Shown: positions 18,467 to 27,708 of the stretch, one piece after another
Layout: every line of letters begins with the position of its first letter
Position numbering within the stretch: the stretch's first letter is position 1
From: Pontibacter liquoris
GTDB lineage: Bacteria; Bacteroidota; Bacteroidia; Cytophagales; Hymenobacteraceae
DNA: 64,000 nucleotides
NCBI RefSeq assembly: GCF_022758235.1
Contig: NZ_JALEBG010000001.1
Coordinates: 2,728,001 to 2,792,000 of the forward strand
Direction of reading: 5' to 3'
Program-made: the position numbers and the translations under genes
Notes under the pieces: generated by a model
Told to the model about the DNA's origin: nothing
What the model saw: the letters and a program-made list of their open reading frames with translations, nothing else
Databases searched by the model: none

Positions 18467-19501
18467 ATGAAAGCTTTTCATACTACTTTCCTAAAAAAGA
18501 TAGCGTTGGCGGCTATCATGGCCATCTTCTTTTACTATACTTTCGTTTTCATCAATCTGGGTACCATCTGGCTGATGAACACGGGTATTGTGAAAGAGCT
18601 GCTGTTGGTTTTCCTATTTCTGCTGACTACGTTCTGGCTGCACGAAAAAATTTCCCGCTTCTTTAGCGCCAACCCTTTCCCGAAGTTGCCCGCATTTGCC
18701 AACCCGCTTGCCGAGGCCGCCACGGTGATTGTGCTGAGCCTGCTTCTTTGCCTTTTATGCGTTTATCTCCCTACTTTCCTGGTGATGCCCAATGTAGAGA
18801 TCCTGCCGCTCCGGGCACGGCTTGGCTTTGTGGTAGGGGCCATTATTTCCTTGTTCTTCTATTATTTTGTGGAGCGCCAACGCCAGCAAAAGCAGCTGCA
18901 GGAAGAGTTTCTGCGAACGGAGCAGTTGCAGAAAGAGAACTTTAAAGCCCAGCTCGAAGCTCTTAAAAGCCAGGTAAACCCGCATTTTCTCTTCAACAGC
19001 CTCAACATCCTGAGCTCGCTCATTTACAAGAACCAAGACCTGGCTGCCCGGTTTCTGGGCCAGTTGGCCGATGTATACCGTGCTCTGCTCGATAGTGGCG
19101 GCAAAGAACTGGTGCCCCTGCAAAAAGAACTGGAACTGGCAAACGCCTACCTTTACCTGATAAAAACCCGCTTTGGCGAAAGTATAGCCTTTGAGGTAAC
19201 CGTACCGCCCGAAGTGCTTTCGTTGCAGCTGGTCCCCACCGCCGTGCAGATGCTGCTCGAAAATGCCGTAAAGCACAACGGCGCTACGACCACCCGGCCG
19301 TTGAAGATCCGGATCTATACCGCCGCAGATTACCTGGTGGTAGAAAACACCCTGCAGCCGCGCCTCCACCCTGAAAGCACTACAAAAATCGGTTTGCAGA
19401 ATATCGCCAACAGGTATAAGTTCCTGACTGACCAGCAGGTACAGGTCGAGCAAACGGATGCTGCCTTTATCGTGCGCCTGCCTTTACTAAAAGTTGAATA
19501 A
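18467..19501 (+). CDS. LytS/YehU-type sensor histidine kinase
   Basis: 344 residues. Four hydrophobic segments in the first 140 residues (about 10-30, 42-58, 80-100, 118-135) anchor it in the inner membrane, with little periplasmic sequence. A short coiled coil (QRQQKQLQEEFLRTEQLQKE) leads into the His_kinase domain; the phospho-acceptor is H173 in QVNPHFLFNSLNIL, followed by an ATPase domain with the N box VQMLLENAVKHN and a late GLQNIANRY motif. It is followed by a LytTR regulator two bases after its stop, a classic pair. Signal unknown. Next door, on the opposite strand, is a TonB receptor gene. Confidence 0.92.
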   Translation: MKAFHTTFLKKIALAAIMAIFFYYTFVFINLGTIWLMNTGIVKELLLVFLFLLTTFWLHEKISRFFSANPFPKLPAFANPLAEAATVIVLSLLLCLLCVYLPTFLVMPNVEILPLRARLGFVVGAIISLFFYYFVERQRQQKQLQEEFLRTEQLQKENFKAQLEALKSQVNPHFLFNSLNILSSLIYKNQDLAARFLGQLADVYRALLDSGGKELVPLQKELELANAYLYLIKTRFGESIAFEVTVPPEVLSLQLVPTAVQMLLENAVKHNGATTTRPLKIRIYTAADYLVVENTLQPRLHPESTTKIGLQNIANRYKFLTDQQVQVEQTDAAFIVRLPLLKVE

Positions 19502-19503
19502 GT

Positions 19504-20268
19504 ATGAAAATTGTCGTAATCGAAGATGAGCAGCTGGCTGCCGAAGCGCTGGCGGAAATGGTAAAAAAGCTGCGCCCGGCTACTGAGCTGCTGGCCATAC
19601 TTGGGTCGGTGGAAGAGGCTGCCACCTGGCTCCTGCTAAACCAGACGCCCGATCTGATCTTCTGCGACATCCATCTATCGGACGGCAACAGCTTTGAGAT
19701 CTTCCGCCAGGTAGCAGTCAAATGTCCCGTTATTTTTACCACCGCCTATAACCAGTATGCCATCGAGGCTTTCAGGGTACACAGTGTGGATTATTTGCTG
19801 AAACCTACCAAACCAGAAGAAGTAGCCCGGGCCATCCAGAAGTATGAGGACCTCAAAAGCCTGCATGTGGCGCAAGAGCTCGGAAACCTGCAGCACCTGG
19901 TGCAGGCTGTGCGGCCCGCACACTCCGACTACCGCTCCCGTTTTATGGTCAAAAGTGGCCATTCTATCAAAGCCATACCAGTAAAAGAGGTGGCTTACTT
20001 TTGGGCAGAGGAGGGCGTGGTATTTCTGGTAACCTTTGATAAAAAGCGCTTTATCATTAACCAGACACTCGACCAACTGGAGGGGCAATTAGACCCCGCT
20101 GCTTTTTTCAGGGCAAACCGCCAGCTAATGGTGCACATTGATGCAGTGCAGGACGTTCGCACATACTTTAAAGGCAGGCTTTGGCTGGGACTAACCCCTT
20201 CTGTAACAGAGGATGTCATCGTTAGCAGCAGCCGGGCGGCCCTGTTCAAGCAGTGGCTGGACAGGTAG
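19504..20268 (+). CDS. LytTR-family response regulator
   Basis: 254 residues. The N-terminal receiver domain (1-120) has the acidic pocket IEDE, the phospho-acceptor D55 in IFCDIHLSDG and a KPTKPEE switch lysine. The C-terminal LytTR DNA-binding domain (about 148-250) shows the family signature FFRANRQLMVHIDAV. The start is two bases after the kinase stop, so the two are co-translated. It should be phosphorylated by the preceding kinase and bind direct repeats in target promoters. Targets unknown; the divergent TonB receptor is the nearest candidate. Confidence 0.93.
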   Translation: MKIVVIEDEQLAAEALAEMVKKLRPATELLAILGSVEEAATWLLLNQTPDLIFCDIHLSDGNSFEIFRQVAVKCPVIFTTAYNQYAIEAFRVHSVDYLLKPTKPEEVARAIQKYEDLKSLHVAQELGNLQHLVQAVRPAHSDYRSRFMVKSGHSIKAIPVKEVAYFWAEEGVVFLVTFDKKRFIINQTLDQLEGQLDPAAFFRANRQLMVHIDAVQDVRTYFKGRLWLGLTPSVTEDVIVSSSRAALFKQWLDR

Positions 20269-20524
20269 TACCTGACTTAACCAGGACATAATCTTTCTCC
20301 AGACCCGAACTTTTTTGTATTATCGAAGGTTGCCCCTCCTACAAAACCAACAACTTTTGGTTTCTTTTCCATAATCTGCCGTATATGTTCTTATTCCTGT
20401 ATATTGGGGTTCTGATCAGCGTTTCCACTGATTAGAATAATGCTGGTTTAGTACTTATTTCTAACATTACATGGAGATGCTTTAGCATTGTTCAGCTTGC
20501 TGATCGTGCCACACGTTAAGGTTT

Positions 20525-21985
20525 ATGACCCTACTTTCGCCAAAATTTTACAGTTCTATCGTCCGCAACAGCAACGACATGTTTTCAGTAATCGGTTGCG
20601 ATGGCGTATACCGCTATGTCGGGAACTCCGTGAAAGCCATATTGGGCTTTGATGCTGAAGAGCTGCTGGGTAAAAGCGCTTTTGATTACATCCACCCCGA
20701 CGATATTGCCCCGGCAATGGCTGCTTTTGAATCCGTTAGCGGCGAAAAACCCTTGCAGATCCCTCCTTTCCGTTTCCGGAACAAAGCAGGCAACTGGCGC
20801 TGGCTGCAGTGTTCCATCACGTATCTGGTGGATGATGAAGATGTGCAGGGTATTGTGAGCAATGCAAAGGATATTACGGAAAAGATCGAAGCTGAATTTG
20901 TGAAAGAACATCAGCAGGCCTATTACCAGTCGCTGTTCTTTGAACACCCGGATACTGTTTTCACCTTACAACCTGACGGCTGCTTTCAGCGGGTAAACAA
21001 ACATATCTCCAAGCTTACAGGATACCCGGAGGAGGCGGTTATCGGCAGCTCTTTTACCCGCTTCCTGCTCCCGCAGGATCTTCAGGGAGCTGAAGAGGCA
21101 TTTACAAAAGCCCTGTCCGGAGAAGCAAATAACCTGGAAACCAGGATCATAGATGCGAAGGGCATAAAAAAATACATATCCGTTTCGTTGATGCCGGTAT
21201 ACTTCCGTGGAGTTGTGGAAGGCGTGCAGGGCATAGCCAAAGACATCACAGAAAAGAAAGCGGCCGCGGCTGAGCAGAAAAAACTGGCCGAAGAACTGCT
21301 CAAGCAAAACATTGACCTGCAGCAGTTTACTTATGTCATTTCGCATAACCTGCGGGCACCTGTCGCCAATGCCCTAGGCTTGGCCCGACTGCTAAAGAAA
21401 CTCGACAAGCAGGCGCCTGTTTATGACCAATGCCTTGCCAAGGTGGAAACGTCCATCCAGCAGCTCGATACGGTCATCAAAGACCTTAACCAGGTTCTTT
21501 CGCTTCGCGATAATAATTGCCACCCCTCCCAGGAAGACGTAAATCTGTTGCAGGTGTGCCAGGAAGTGCTGTATAGTTTCGAGTCCAGGCTCCAGGCGCT
21601 GCAGGCACAGGTAACCCTGGCAGTGGCCCCCACCCTGGCGCTGCCTTCCAGCAAGGCGTATCTCTACAGTATCCTGTATAATCTGGTTTCCAATGCTATA
21701 AAATTCCGCTCCCCTGATCGGCCGCTGCAACTCATTCTTTCCGCTGAAAAAGACTCCCAAGGCTACGTATTAACCGTGAGCGACAATGGGCTGGGTATGG
21801 AGATGGCAGCAGTGGAGGATCAGCTTTTTAAGTTATATAAGCGGTTTCATCTGCACACCCCGGGGAAAGGCATTGGTCTTTTTATGGTTAAAACACAGGC
21901 AGAGGCACTAGGCGGCAACGTATCAGTCGAAAGCGCCCTGCATGTAGGCACCACCTTCAGCGTATACTTGCCGGCGCATGTTTAA
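20525..21985 (+). CDS. PAS-domain sensor histidine kinase, cytoplasmic
   Basis: 486 residues without membrane segments. Two PAS/PAC modules (about 10-120, including GFDAEELLGKSAFDYIHPDD; and 130-245, including LTGYPEEAVIGSSFTRFL) precede a HisKA-like helix pair with the phospho-acceptor H274 in YVISHNLRAPVANALGLARL, a variant in which the usual HDLRxPL is HNLRAPV. The HATPase domain has the N box ILYNLVSNAIKF, DNGLGMEM and GKGIGLFMVKTQAE. Cytoplasmic PAS kinases sense internal cues such as redox state, light or small ligands; which one is not visible. The gene overlaps the next, a receiver-only regulator, by 8 bases. Confidence 0.9.
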   Translation: MTLLSPKFYSSIVRNSNDMFSVIGCDGVYRYVGNSVKAILGFDAEELLGKSAFDYIHPDDIAPAMAAFESVSGEKPLQIPPFRFRNKAGNWRWLQCSITYLVDDEDVQGIVSNAKDITEKIEAEFVKEHQQAYYQSLFFEHPDTVFTLQPDGCFQRVNKHISKLTGYPEEAVIGSSFTRFLLPQDLQGAEEAFTKALSGEANNLETRIIDAKGIKKYISVSLMPVYFRGVVEGVQGIAKDITEKKAAAAEQKKLAEELLKQNIDLQQFTYVISHNLRAPVANALGLARLLKKLDKQAPVYDQCLAKVETSIQQLDTVIKDLNQVLSLRDNNCHPSQEDVNLLQVCQEVLYSFESRLQALQAQVTLAVAPTLALPSSKAYLYSILYNLVSNAIKFRSPDRPLQLILSAEKDSQGYVLTVSDNGLGMEMAAVEDQLFKLYKRFHLHTPGKGIGLFMVKTQAEALGGNVSVESALHVGTTFSVYLPAHV

Positions 21986-22376
21986 GAAGATCTTTATAGT
22001 AGATGACGATGCGGTGAGCATCTTTCTGACAGAAGCGATCCTGGCCATGGAGCAAATTGCCTCCGAATATAGCACCTTCAGTAGTGCCAAAGAGGCCCTT
22101 ATGGTGCTTACCCAAAGTATGGACGGCACGTCGGCGGAGCCCTTGCCCCAGCTTATTTTACTTGACCTGAACATGCCCGTTATGAGTGGCTGGGATATGC
22201 TGGAAGCGCTCCTGCCCTACGAACAACAGCTGCTGGGCCAGGTGGAGGTGCTTATCCTGACTTCGTCGGTAGACGAACAGGAAATTAAACGAGCGACAGA
22301 GTATAAACTGGTCACCGATTTTCTGCAAAAGCCCTTAGACGAGGGAGCGATCCGGAAACTTAAAAAGCTAGACTGA
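21978..22376 (+). CDS. Single-domain response regulator (CheY-like)
   Basis: 132 residues, a receiver domain only. DDD acidic pocket at the N-terminus (IVDDDAVSIFLTEAI), phospho-acceptor D63 in LILLDLNMPVMSGWDM, conserved T/S in ILTSSVDE and K in FLQKPLDEG. No output domain, so it acts by protein contact or as a phosphorelay intermediate. The 8-base overlap with the preceding PAS kinase indicates translational coupling and makes that kinase its likely partner. Confidence 0.92.
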   Translation: MFKKIFIVDDDAVSIFLTEAILAMEQIASEYSTFSSAKEALMVLTQSMDGTSAEPLPQLILLDLNMPVMSGWDMLEALLPYEQQLLGQVEVLILTSSVDEQEIKRATEYKLVTDFLQKPLDEGAIRKLKKLD

Positions 22377-22422
22377 GTTGTAGCCTGCAGCAGGTTTATA
22401 CCTGCGCGGCCACCGTTTCACT

Positions 22423-24186
22423 TTAAAAGAAGCGGTTCACGCGGGTCAGCTCGGTGCGGTATTGTGTCAGGAGCCTGTTTTTGGAGATAAAGCCTTTAAA
22501 CTTATTTCCCTGCACTACCGGCAGGGTCCACAGCTTGTATTCATCGAACTTATCAAGCACTTCTGCTGCAGGCTCATCCAGGCCTACCGTTACAGGGGCG
22601 GGCTGCATCAGGTCGCGGGCATGGATCACATCATAATCTGACGTCTTTCCCAGGCGCTTGCGGATATCATTGAGTGAAATAATCCCTTTTAAATTACCTG
22701 CTCCATCGAGTACCTGCAACACATCCTTGTCGGAACGGGAGAAATGCTCCACCACGGAGCGAAATGTGGCGTCTATCGTAACCGGCTCGTTATCACCATC
22801 CACCAGCTGCCGGATACTAAGCTGGTTAAGCAGGATGCGATCTACCCGGAAAGCCTTGCCCTGGGCTTTAGGCTGCTCCACGTTGCGCAGGTTCTCGATG
22901 TAATATTTGAGGAAGTATGAAACAGCGCAAACCAGCATCAGCGGTACAAACAGCTGGTAACTCTGGGTGATCTCGGCTACAAGGAATATCGCCGTTACCG
23001 GGGCATTCATAATGCAGGCAAAGATGCTGGCCATGCCCAGGAACATGTAGGTAGCCTGGTTTAACCCGTAGAATGGGAAGAGCAGCACCATCACTTTGTA
23101 AAAGAAGTACCCCAGAAAGCCGCCCGTAATGATGGAAGGCGCAAAATAGCCCCCTTCGCCGCCGGAGTTTACGCAAATGCCCGTGCTCAGCGGCTTTGCC
23201 AGCGTGATCAGCAGAAAAAAGGTCAGGTTAAGCCACACCGTGCTGGGCAGGGCCGCCAACGGGGAATTAAAGAACAACGACTGCTCCTCTGAATTGAGCA
23301 GCGCATCAATGCTTACATACCCTTCGCCATACATGGGCGGCAGCAGAAAGATGATGCTGCCCAGTGCCAGTCCGCCCGCCAGCGCACGCAGGTAATCGTT
23401 TTTGATCTTGGAAAAATAACGGAAGCAAAAACTATAGGTGCGCAGCAGGTAATTTGAAACGAGCATGCCCAGCACGCCGAGCAGAATCACGAGCGGAATC
23501 TGCTCATAGGCAAAGTCGGTGAGCGGCACCTGGAAGCGCAGGTGCGAGCCCATGATGAACTCGAAGAGGATCTTACCCGTGGCCGCGGCGACCAGCAGCG
23601 GGATGAGCAAGGTAGGCGTGAACTCCGGAAGGATGGTTTCGAGCGCGAAGATAAAGCCTCCCATCGGCGCGTTATAGACCGCCGAGATGCCAGCCGCCAC
23701 GCCGCAGCCAATAAGCAGGGTCCGCAGCCGGTAGCCCAGCCCCAAAAAGCGACCCAGGTTGGAGCCCACGGCAGCCCCGTTGGTGATAATGGCCGCCTCC
23801 ACACCCGAGCTACCGCCAAAGCCAATGGTGAGCCCCGTAGTGATGAACTTGGAGTAGATCAGCCTGAACTTAATGACAGACGATTTCTTTTCGATCGCCT
23901 CGATCACATTGCGGGTACCGCTGAAATAAGCCGTTTTGCTGAAAACCGTCCGGTTAAGAAACGTCACCAGCAGAAAGCCGATCAGGGGCAGCAGGAAGTA
24001 TAACAGCTTGGGCGCAAAGTATACGGCGTACTGCTCAAAGTAAAAGATGATCGTTTTGATCAGGATAGCCGAAAGCCCGACAACGATGCCCACCACCACA
24101 CTTAGCCCAAACGGTAAAATGCGGTTATTACTCTGCCGCCGGCGCCATTTAAAAAAAGCAAGTTGGTATCGGTTTAGTCTGCTCAT
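22423..24186 (-). CDS. ClC-family chloride channel/transporter with two CBS domains
   Basis: 587 residues. About ten to twelve hydrophobic segments fill residues 25-430. GFGGSSGVEAAIITNGAAVG is the second signature region, retaining the glutamate that corresponds to the gating Glu; GGEGGYFAPSIITGGFLG matches the third (usually GxFxP). The first filter motif (normally GSGIP) appears only as YFSGTRNVIEA, so anion selectivity may differ from model ClCs. Two CBS domains follow (about 455-580), which usually bind adenine nucleotides and gate the channel. Integral inner-membrane protein. It is convergent with the PAS kinase/regulator pair. Confidence 0.9.
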   Translation of the reverse strand: MSRLNRYQLAFFKWRRRQSNNRILPFGLSVVVGIVVGLSAILIKTIIFYFEQYAVYFAPKLLYFLLPLIGFLLVTFLNRTVFSKTAYFSGTRNVIEAIEKKSSVIKFRLIYSKFITTGLTIGFGGSSGVEAAIITNGAAVGSNLGRFLGLGYRLRTLLIGCGVAAGISAVYNAPMGGFIFALETILPEFTPTLLIPLLVAAATGKILFEFIMGSHLRFQVPLTDFAYEQIPLVILLGVLGMLVSNYLLRTYSFCFRYFSKIKNDYLRALAGGLALGSIIFLLPPMYGEGYVSIDALLNSEEQSLFFNSPLAALPSTVWLNLTFFLLITLAKPLSTGICVNSGGEGGYFAPSIITGGFLGYFFYKVMVLLFPFYGLNQATYMFLGMASIFACIMNAPVTAIFLVAEITQSYQLFVPLMLVCAVSYFLKYYIENLRNVEQPKAQGKAFRVDRILLNQLSIRQLVDGDNEPVTIDATFRSVVEHFSRSDKDVLQVLDGAGNLKGIISLNDIRKRLGKTSDYDVIHARDLMQPAPVTVGLDEPAAEVLDKFDEYKLWTLPVVQGNKFKGFISKNRLLTQYRTELTRVNRFF

Positions 24187-24317
24187 AAGGCCTCTGCAGA
24201 GAATGCTATTGCTATCGTCAGGCGAATGTAATGATTTTTACTTTGGGCCAGGCGCTAAACGCCTGAAACTAATTTATTAAAATATAATCATACTTAGATA
24301 TAAAAAATTGCAGCGGC

Positions 24318-24348
24318 CCTGGCGGCTTACTAATTGTAAGCCGCCAGG
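24318..24348 (-). terminator. Terminator-like hairpin after ligD
   Basis: A perfect 13-bp stem (CCTGGCGGCTTAC with GTAAGCCGCCAGG) and five-base loop lies 21 bases past the ligD stop. A T run on the minus strand follows some ten bases later. Confidence 0.7.
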
Positions 24349-24368
24349 TGCTTCGTAGTTATTCCGCA

Positions 24369-26915
24369 TCAGGCTTGCAGCTTTTGCTGGCAGGCGGTCA
24401 GGTCGATCCCTTTCCCCAGAACATCCTTAAAAATATCGCCCAGCTTCTTGAGGCGGGCCGGCACGTTCTTTATCGTAAAATCCTTTGGATCAAGGCCTGG
24501 CTTTACTTCTTTCCACTGCAATGGCGTGGACACAGTGGCGCCCGGCCGGGGCCGCACACAATAGGGCGCTGCCACCGTCTGCCCAATGGAGTTCTGCAGA
24601 TAATCGAGGTATACCTGTTTGCGGCGCTCTTTGGGGCTGCGCTCCAGACTTGTAAGCTGGGGCAACTGCGCATGCACCTGCTGCACTACCAGGTGGGCAA
24701 AGTTCCGCACCTGCTCAAACGGGTATTTAGCCCCGAGCGGCACATAAAGGTGCATGCCCGTAGCGCCGGAGGTTTTACAGAAGCAGCTTGCGCCGGCTTT
24801 GTCGAGCACCGCTTTGGTAGCCAGCGCCGTTTCCACCACTTCATCGTAGGTGTTCTCGCCGGGGTCCAGGTCGATGACCATATAATCGGGGTGCTCCAGG
24901 TTAGCTACCCGCGAGTTCCAGGGGTTGAGCTGGATGCAGCCCAGGTTGTTAAGGTAGGCCAGCGTCGCCTTATTATCGCAGACAATGTATTCCACTTCCT
25001 CGCCCGTCGATTCGGCCCGCAAGGGCACTTTCCGTACCCAGTCGGGCGTGTGGATGGCGTTTTTCTGGAAAAAGCCTGCCTGGTCAATACCATTGGGGTG
25101 GCGCAGCAGCGACTCCGGCCGGTCCTTTAAATAAGGCAGCAACGTGTCGGCTATACTTTGGTAATAGGTGATCAGGTCCTGCTTGGTATAACCCTCCTCA
25201 GGCCAGTAAAGCTTATCCAGGCTGGTAAGTGGCACCTGCTGGCCGTCCAGTTCCAGTACATTTTCAGGCGCATCCTCCTGCTTTTTCGCTTTTGCCATTG
25301 TGCTGTTTTTTGCTTTTTTTGGTGTAACAGGTGCTTTCGTGGCTTCTGCCATAGCCTGTTCAGTATGTTCGGCAGTTTCGCGCACCACGTCCCGAGCCTT
25401 TTTATCTTCGCGCAAGCCTTCGAAAATTGCCTGCCGCATCAGCCCGTCCGAGGTCCATTCGGCAAAGGAGATCTCGGCTACCAGCTGTGGTTTTACCCAG
25501 GTAGCCGGCGCATTTGGTTTCACCTTGCCTGAAAAGGGCGAATCCTGCTGCACGAGCGGGTCCAGCTTTGCCTTTAGCGCCGCCAGGGATTTCGTGTTAA
25601 AGCCGCTTCCGCTCTGCCCCACGTACGTGAACTTTCCTTTTTCGTATACACCCAGGATCAGGGCGCCGATATGCTTGCGTTTGCCTTTGGGCTCGGTAAA
25701 CCCGCCGATCACGACTTCCTGCCGCAGGTGGGTTTTTATTTTGAGCCACTCCGTGCTGCGCTTGCCTGTGCGGTAGGGGCTGGTAGCCAGCTTGGCCATA
25801 ATGCCCTCGATATTCTTGTGCTGCGCCTCTTTAAAGAACGCGACGCCCCGCGCCTCCACATGCTCAGAGTAGCGGACGGCAGGCAGATCTACCAGAATTT
25901 GCTGCAGGCGTTTTTTACGCTCACGCAAAGGCAGTTCGCGCAAATCCTCGCCATCCAGGAACAGCAGATCGAACACATAGTAGTATAGATGCTCGGTGGG
26001 CGTGTTCTGGTAGTTTTGCAACTGCTGGAACGTGGCATAACCTTCCTTGTTCAGCACCACAATTTCGCCATCCAGCACCGCATCGTGCCCCAGCTGCGCC
26101 AGTCCATCTGTCACGGGCTTATACTTGTCTTCATAGGATTTGCCGCTGCGCGAATACAGGTCCACTTTGCCGCCCTGCACTTCGGCCACCGCCCGGTAGC
26201 CGTCCCATTTTATTTCAAACAGCCAGTCTTCGTTGTCAAAAGGGGCATCGGTGAGCTTGGCCATCATAGGCTTGATATGATGAGGCATCTTATCCGGAGC
26301 TGACCGGGTCTTATTCTTTTCAGAGGCCGTGGCCGTTTTTTTTGCCGGCTTGTCTTTCTTCTTGCCTGTCTTTATTTTTCCCAGATGTTCTTCGCTGTCG
26401 TAGTGGTCGTGCACGGCCGCCGCATCATCTTTCTTCAGCAGCAGCCAGGCATCCTCCTGCCGCCCTTTCATTTTGATGAGCGCGAACTCGCCCTGCAGCT
26501 TGTTGCCCTGCAGTACAAACTTTATACTTCCCTCTTCCAGACCTTGCAGCAGCAGTTTCTCCTCTTCTATCCGGTTATCGGTCTCAGCGGCATAGTAGGT
26601 ACCTTCGTCCCAGATGTCGACGTGGCCGGCGCCATAGTTGCCTTCCGGAATATCGCCTTCAAAGGTACGATAAGCATAAGGATGATCTTCCACGGCTACC
26701 GCCAGGCGCTTATCCGAGGGGTTCAGGGAAGGACCTTTGGGCACAGCCCAGCTTTTGAGCACGCCGGCCATTTCCAGCCTGAAGTCATAGTGCAGTTTGC
26801 TGGCCTGGTGGCGGTGCACCACAAAGCGCAGTTTTCCGGGCGAAGGCGTTTCTTTTCCTTGCGGCTCGGGCGTCTGGTTGAAATTGCGTTTCTGGTTATA
26901 CTTCTCTAAGGTCAT
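24369..26915 (-). CDS. ligD: ATP-dependent DNA ligase D (non-homologous end joining)
   Basis: 848 residues with all three LigD modules. An N-terminal 3'-phosphoesterase (about 25-165; HRHQASKLHYDFRLEM, then IPEGNYGAGHVDIWDEG), a central ATP-dependent ligase with adenylation lysine at about 237 in EIKWDGYRA and an OB-fold (about 215-530), and a C-terminal primase/polymerase (about 570-848; YMVIDLDPGE metal site, CFCKTSGATGMHLYVPLG). In family members this enzyme cleans, fills and seals double-strand breaks with the Ku protein. No ku gene is in this window. The linker between the first two domains is lysine-rich (TGKKKDKPAKKTA), as is the linker before the polymerase. Length is normal for three-domain LigD. 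Confidence 0.96.
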   Translation of the reverse strand: MTLEKYNQKRNFNQTPEPQGKETPSPGKLRFVVHRHQASKLHYDFRLEMAGVLKSWAVPKGPSLNPSDKRLAVAVEDHPYAYRTFEGDIPEGNYGAGHVDIWDEGTYYAAETDNRIEEEKLLLQGLEEGSIKFVLQGNKLQGEFALIKMKGRQEDAWLLLKKDDAAAVHDHYDSEEHLGKIKTGKKKDKPAKKTATASEKNKTRSAPDKMPHHIKPMMAKLTDAPFDNEDWLFEIKWDGYRAVAEVQGGKVDLYSRSGKSYEDKYKPVTDGLAQLGHDAVLDGEIVVLNKEGYATFQQLQNYQNTPTEHLYYYVFDLLFLDGEDLRELPLRERKKRLQQILVDLPAVRYSEHVEARGVAFFKEAQHKNIEGIMAKLATSPYRTGKRSTEWLKIKTHLRQEVVIGGFTEPKGKRKHIGALILGVYEKGKFTYVGQSGSGFNTKSLAALKAKLDPLVQQDSPFSGKVKPNAPATWVKPQLVAEISFAEWTSDGLMRQAIFEGLREDKKARDVVRETAEHTEQAMAEATKAPVTPKKAKNSTMAKAKKQEDAPENVLELDGQQVPLTSLDKLYWPEEGYTKQDLITYYQSIADTLLPYLKDRPESLLRHPNGIDQAGFFQKNAIHTPDWVRKVPLRAESTGEEVEYIVCDNKATLAYLNNLGCIQLNPWNSRVANLEHPDYMVIDLDPGENTYDEVVETALATKAVLDKAGASCFCKTSGATGMHLYVPLGAKYPFEQVRNFAHLVVQQVHAQLPQLTSLERSPKERRKQVYLDYLQNSIGQTVAAPYCVRPRPGATVSTPLQWKEVKPGLDPKDFTIKNVPARLKKLGDIFKDVLGKGIDLTACQQKLQA

Positions 26916-27317
26916 AGTTTCTGCTTTTTTCTACGTATCACGTAGCACGACATCCTAGCACGAGGGATGCATAGAATGGGCTGAAATAGAACTGATTTAT
27001 ACTTGTTCAGGACGCCGGTTTATACTTGCCTGTGCTATTTTCAGCCTTTCCCGGCACCGGAAATCCATCACATAAAACCTGTTTTATGTCCTCTGTCCTG
27101 ATACGTGCTACCTGATCCGCACGGAGTACTACAATTCAGAAGGCGTGCAGGGGGCACTGCCGGGTAGCGCTATACATTTTAAGGTGGATGTTTAGCAGGC
27201 CGAAGCCCATGGCTGCGTTCCAAATTATTTTCATCGTTTTACCGGTTTTGCGTCAGATAATTCTAAAACGAAATAGTGCCTACTTCGTTTGACTTCGCCC
27301 TGCCTGAAAGCATAGGA
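26916..27317. other. Intergenic region upstream of ligD
   Basis: Holds the ligD promoter region and two TATACTT heptamers near 26997 and 27021. No credible ORF: open frames here lack conservation hallmarks. Confidence 0.45.
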
Positions 27318-27510
27318 GCACAAAAATGCCCGGCTCACCAGGTAAGCCGGGCATGTAAGTTTGGGTTGAACATACTTCCAACCTGAAATATGGTTTGTTT
27401 CCAGACATACAGCGTTTTTTAAATAGGAGTCGGAAAGGATATCATAACCCCGACTGCCTATTAGGTAAACGGCTGGCTTTGTTAAGTACAGGCGGTGGTA
27501 AATTTTGTAG
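27318..27510 (-). ncRNA. Candidate structured small RNA, minus strand
   Basis: Read on the minus strand, the segment ends with a strong intrinsic terminator: ATGCCCGGCT pairs with AGCCGGGCAT (27326-27354), followed by a T run. There is no gene immediately upstream on that strand to need it. Inside are two more hairpins: about 27422-27464 (ATAGGAGTCGG with CCGACTGCCTAT, one bulge) and about 27363-27382 (GGTTG/CAACC). A 95-codon frame that crosses the terminator is rejected as a gene. Size and identity are guesses; no known RNA family was recognised. Confidence 0.3.
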
Positions 27511-27708
27511 GGCCGCAAAACTTTCTTCCCGTTTTTGGATTTAAAGCCGCTTGTGAGAAGTATAAAATGCGTGATCCCGAGAGCTATTTTCTGGCGAAGC
27601 GTGTGGTATAACCGCAGGAAATTGTAGTACCTTTCGCCTTTCTTTCGTCAGGTTCATTTCAGCTATTTTTATACCTGAGCAGCACCCGCTTTTTACGGAT
27701 TTCGTTCT

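Noticed and set aside
24369..26915. A complete end-joining operon around ligD
   Set aside because: No ku gene in the window; neighbours are a ClC channel gene and an empty gap.
27231..27518. Minus-strand open frame of 95 codons
   Set aside because: It reads straight through an intrinsic terminator, starts at a non-ATG codon, and its product shows no domain or sensible composition.
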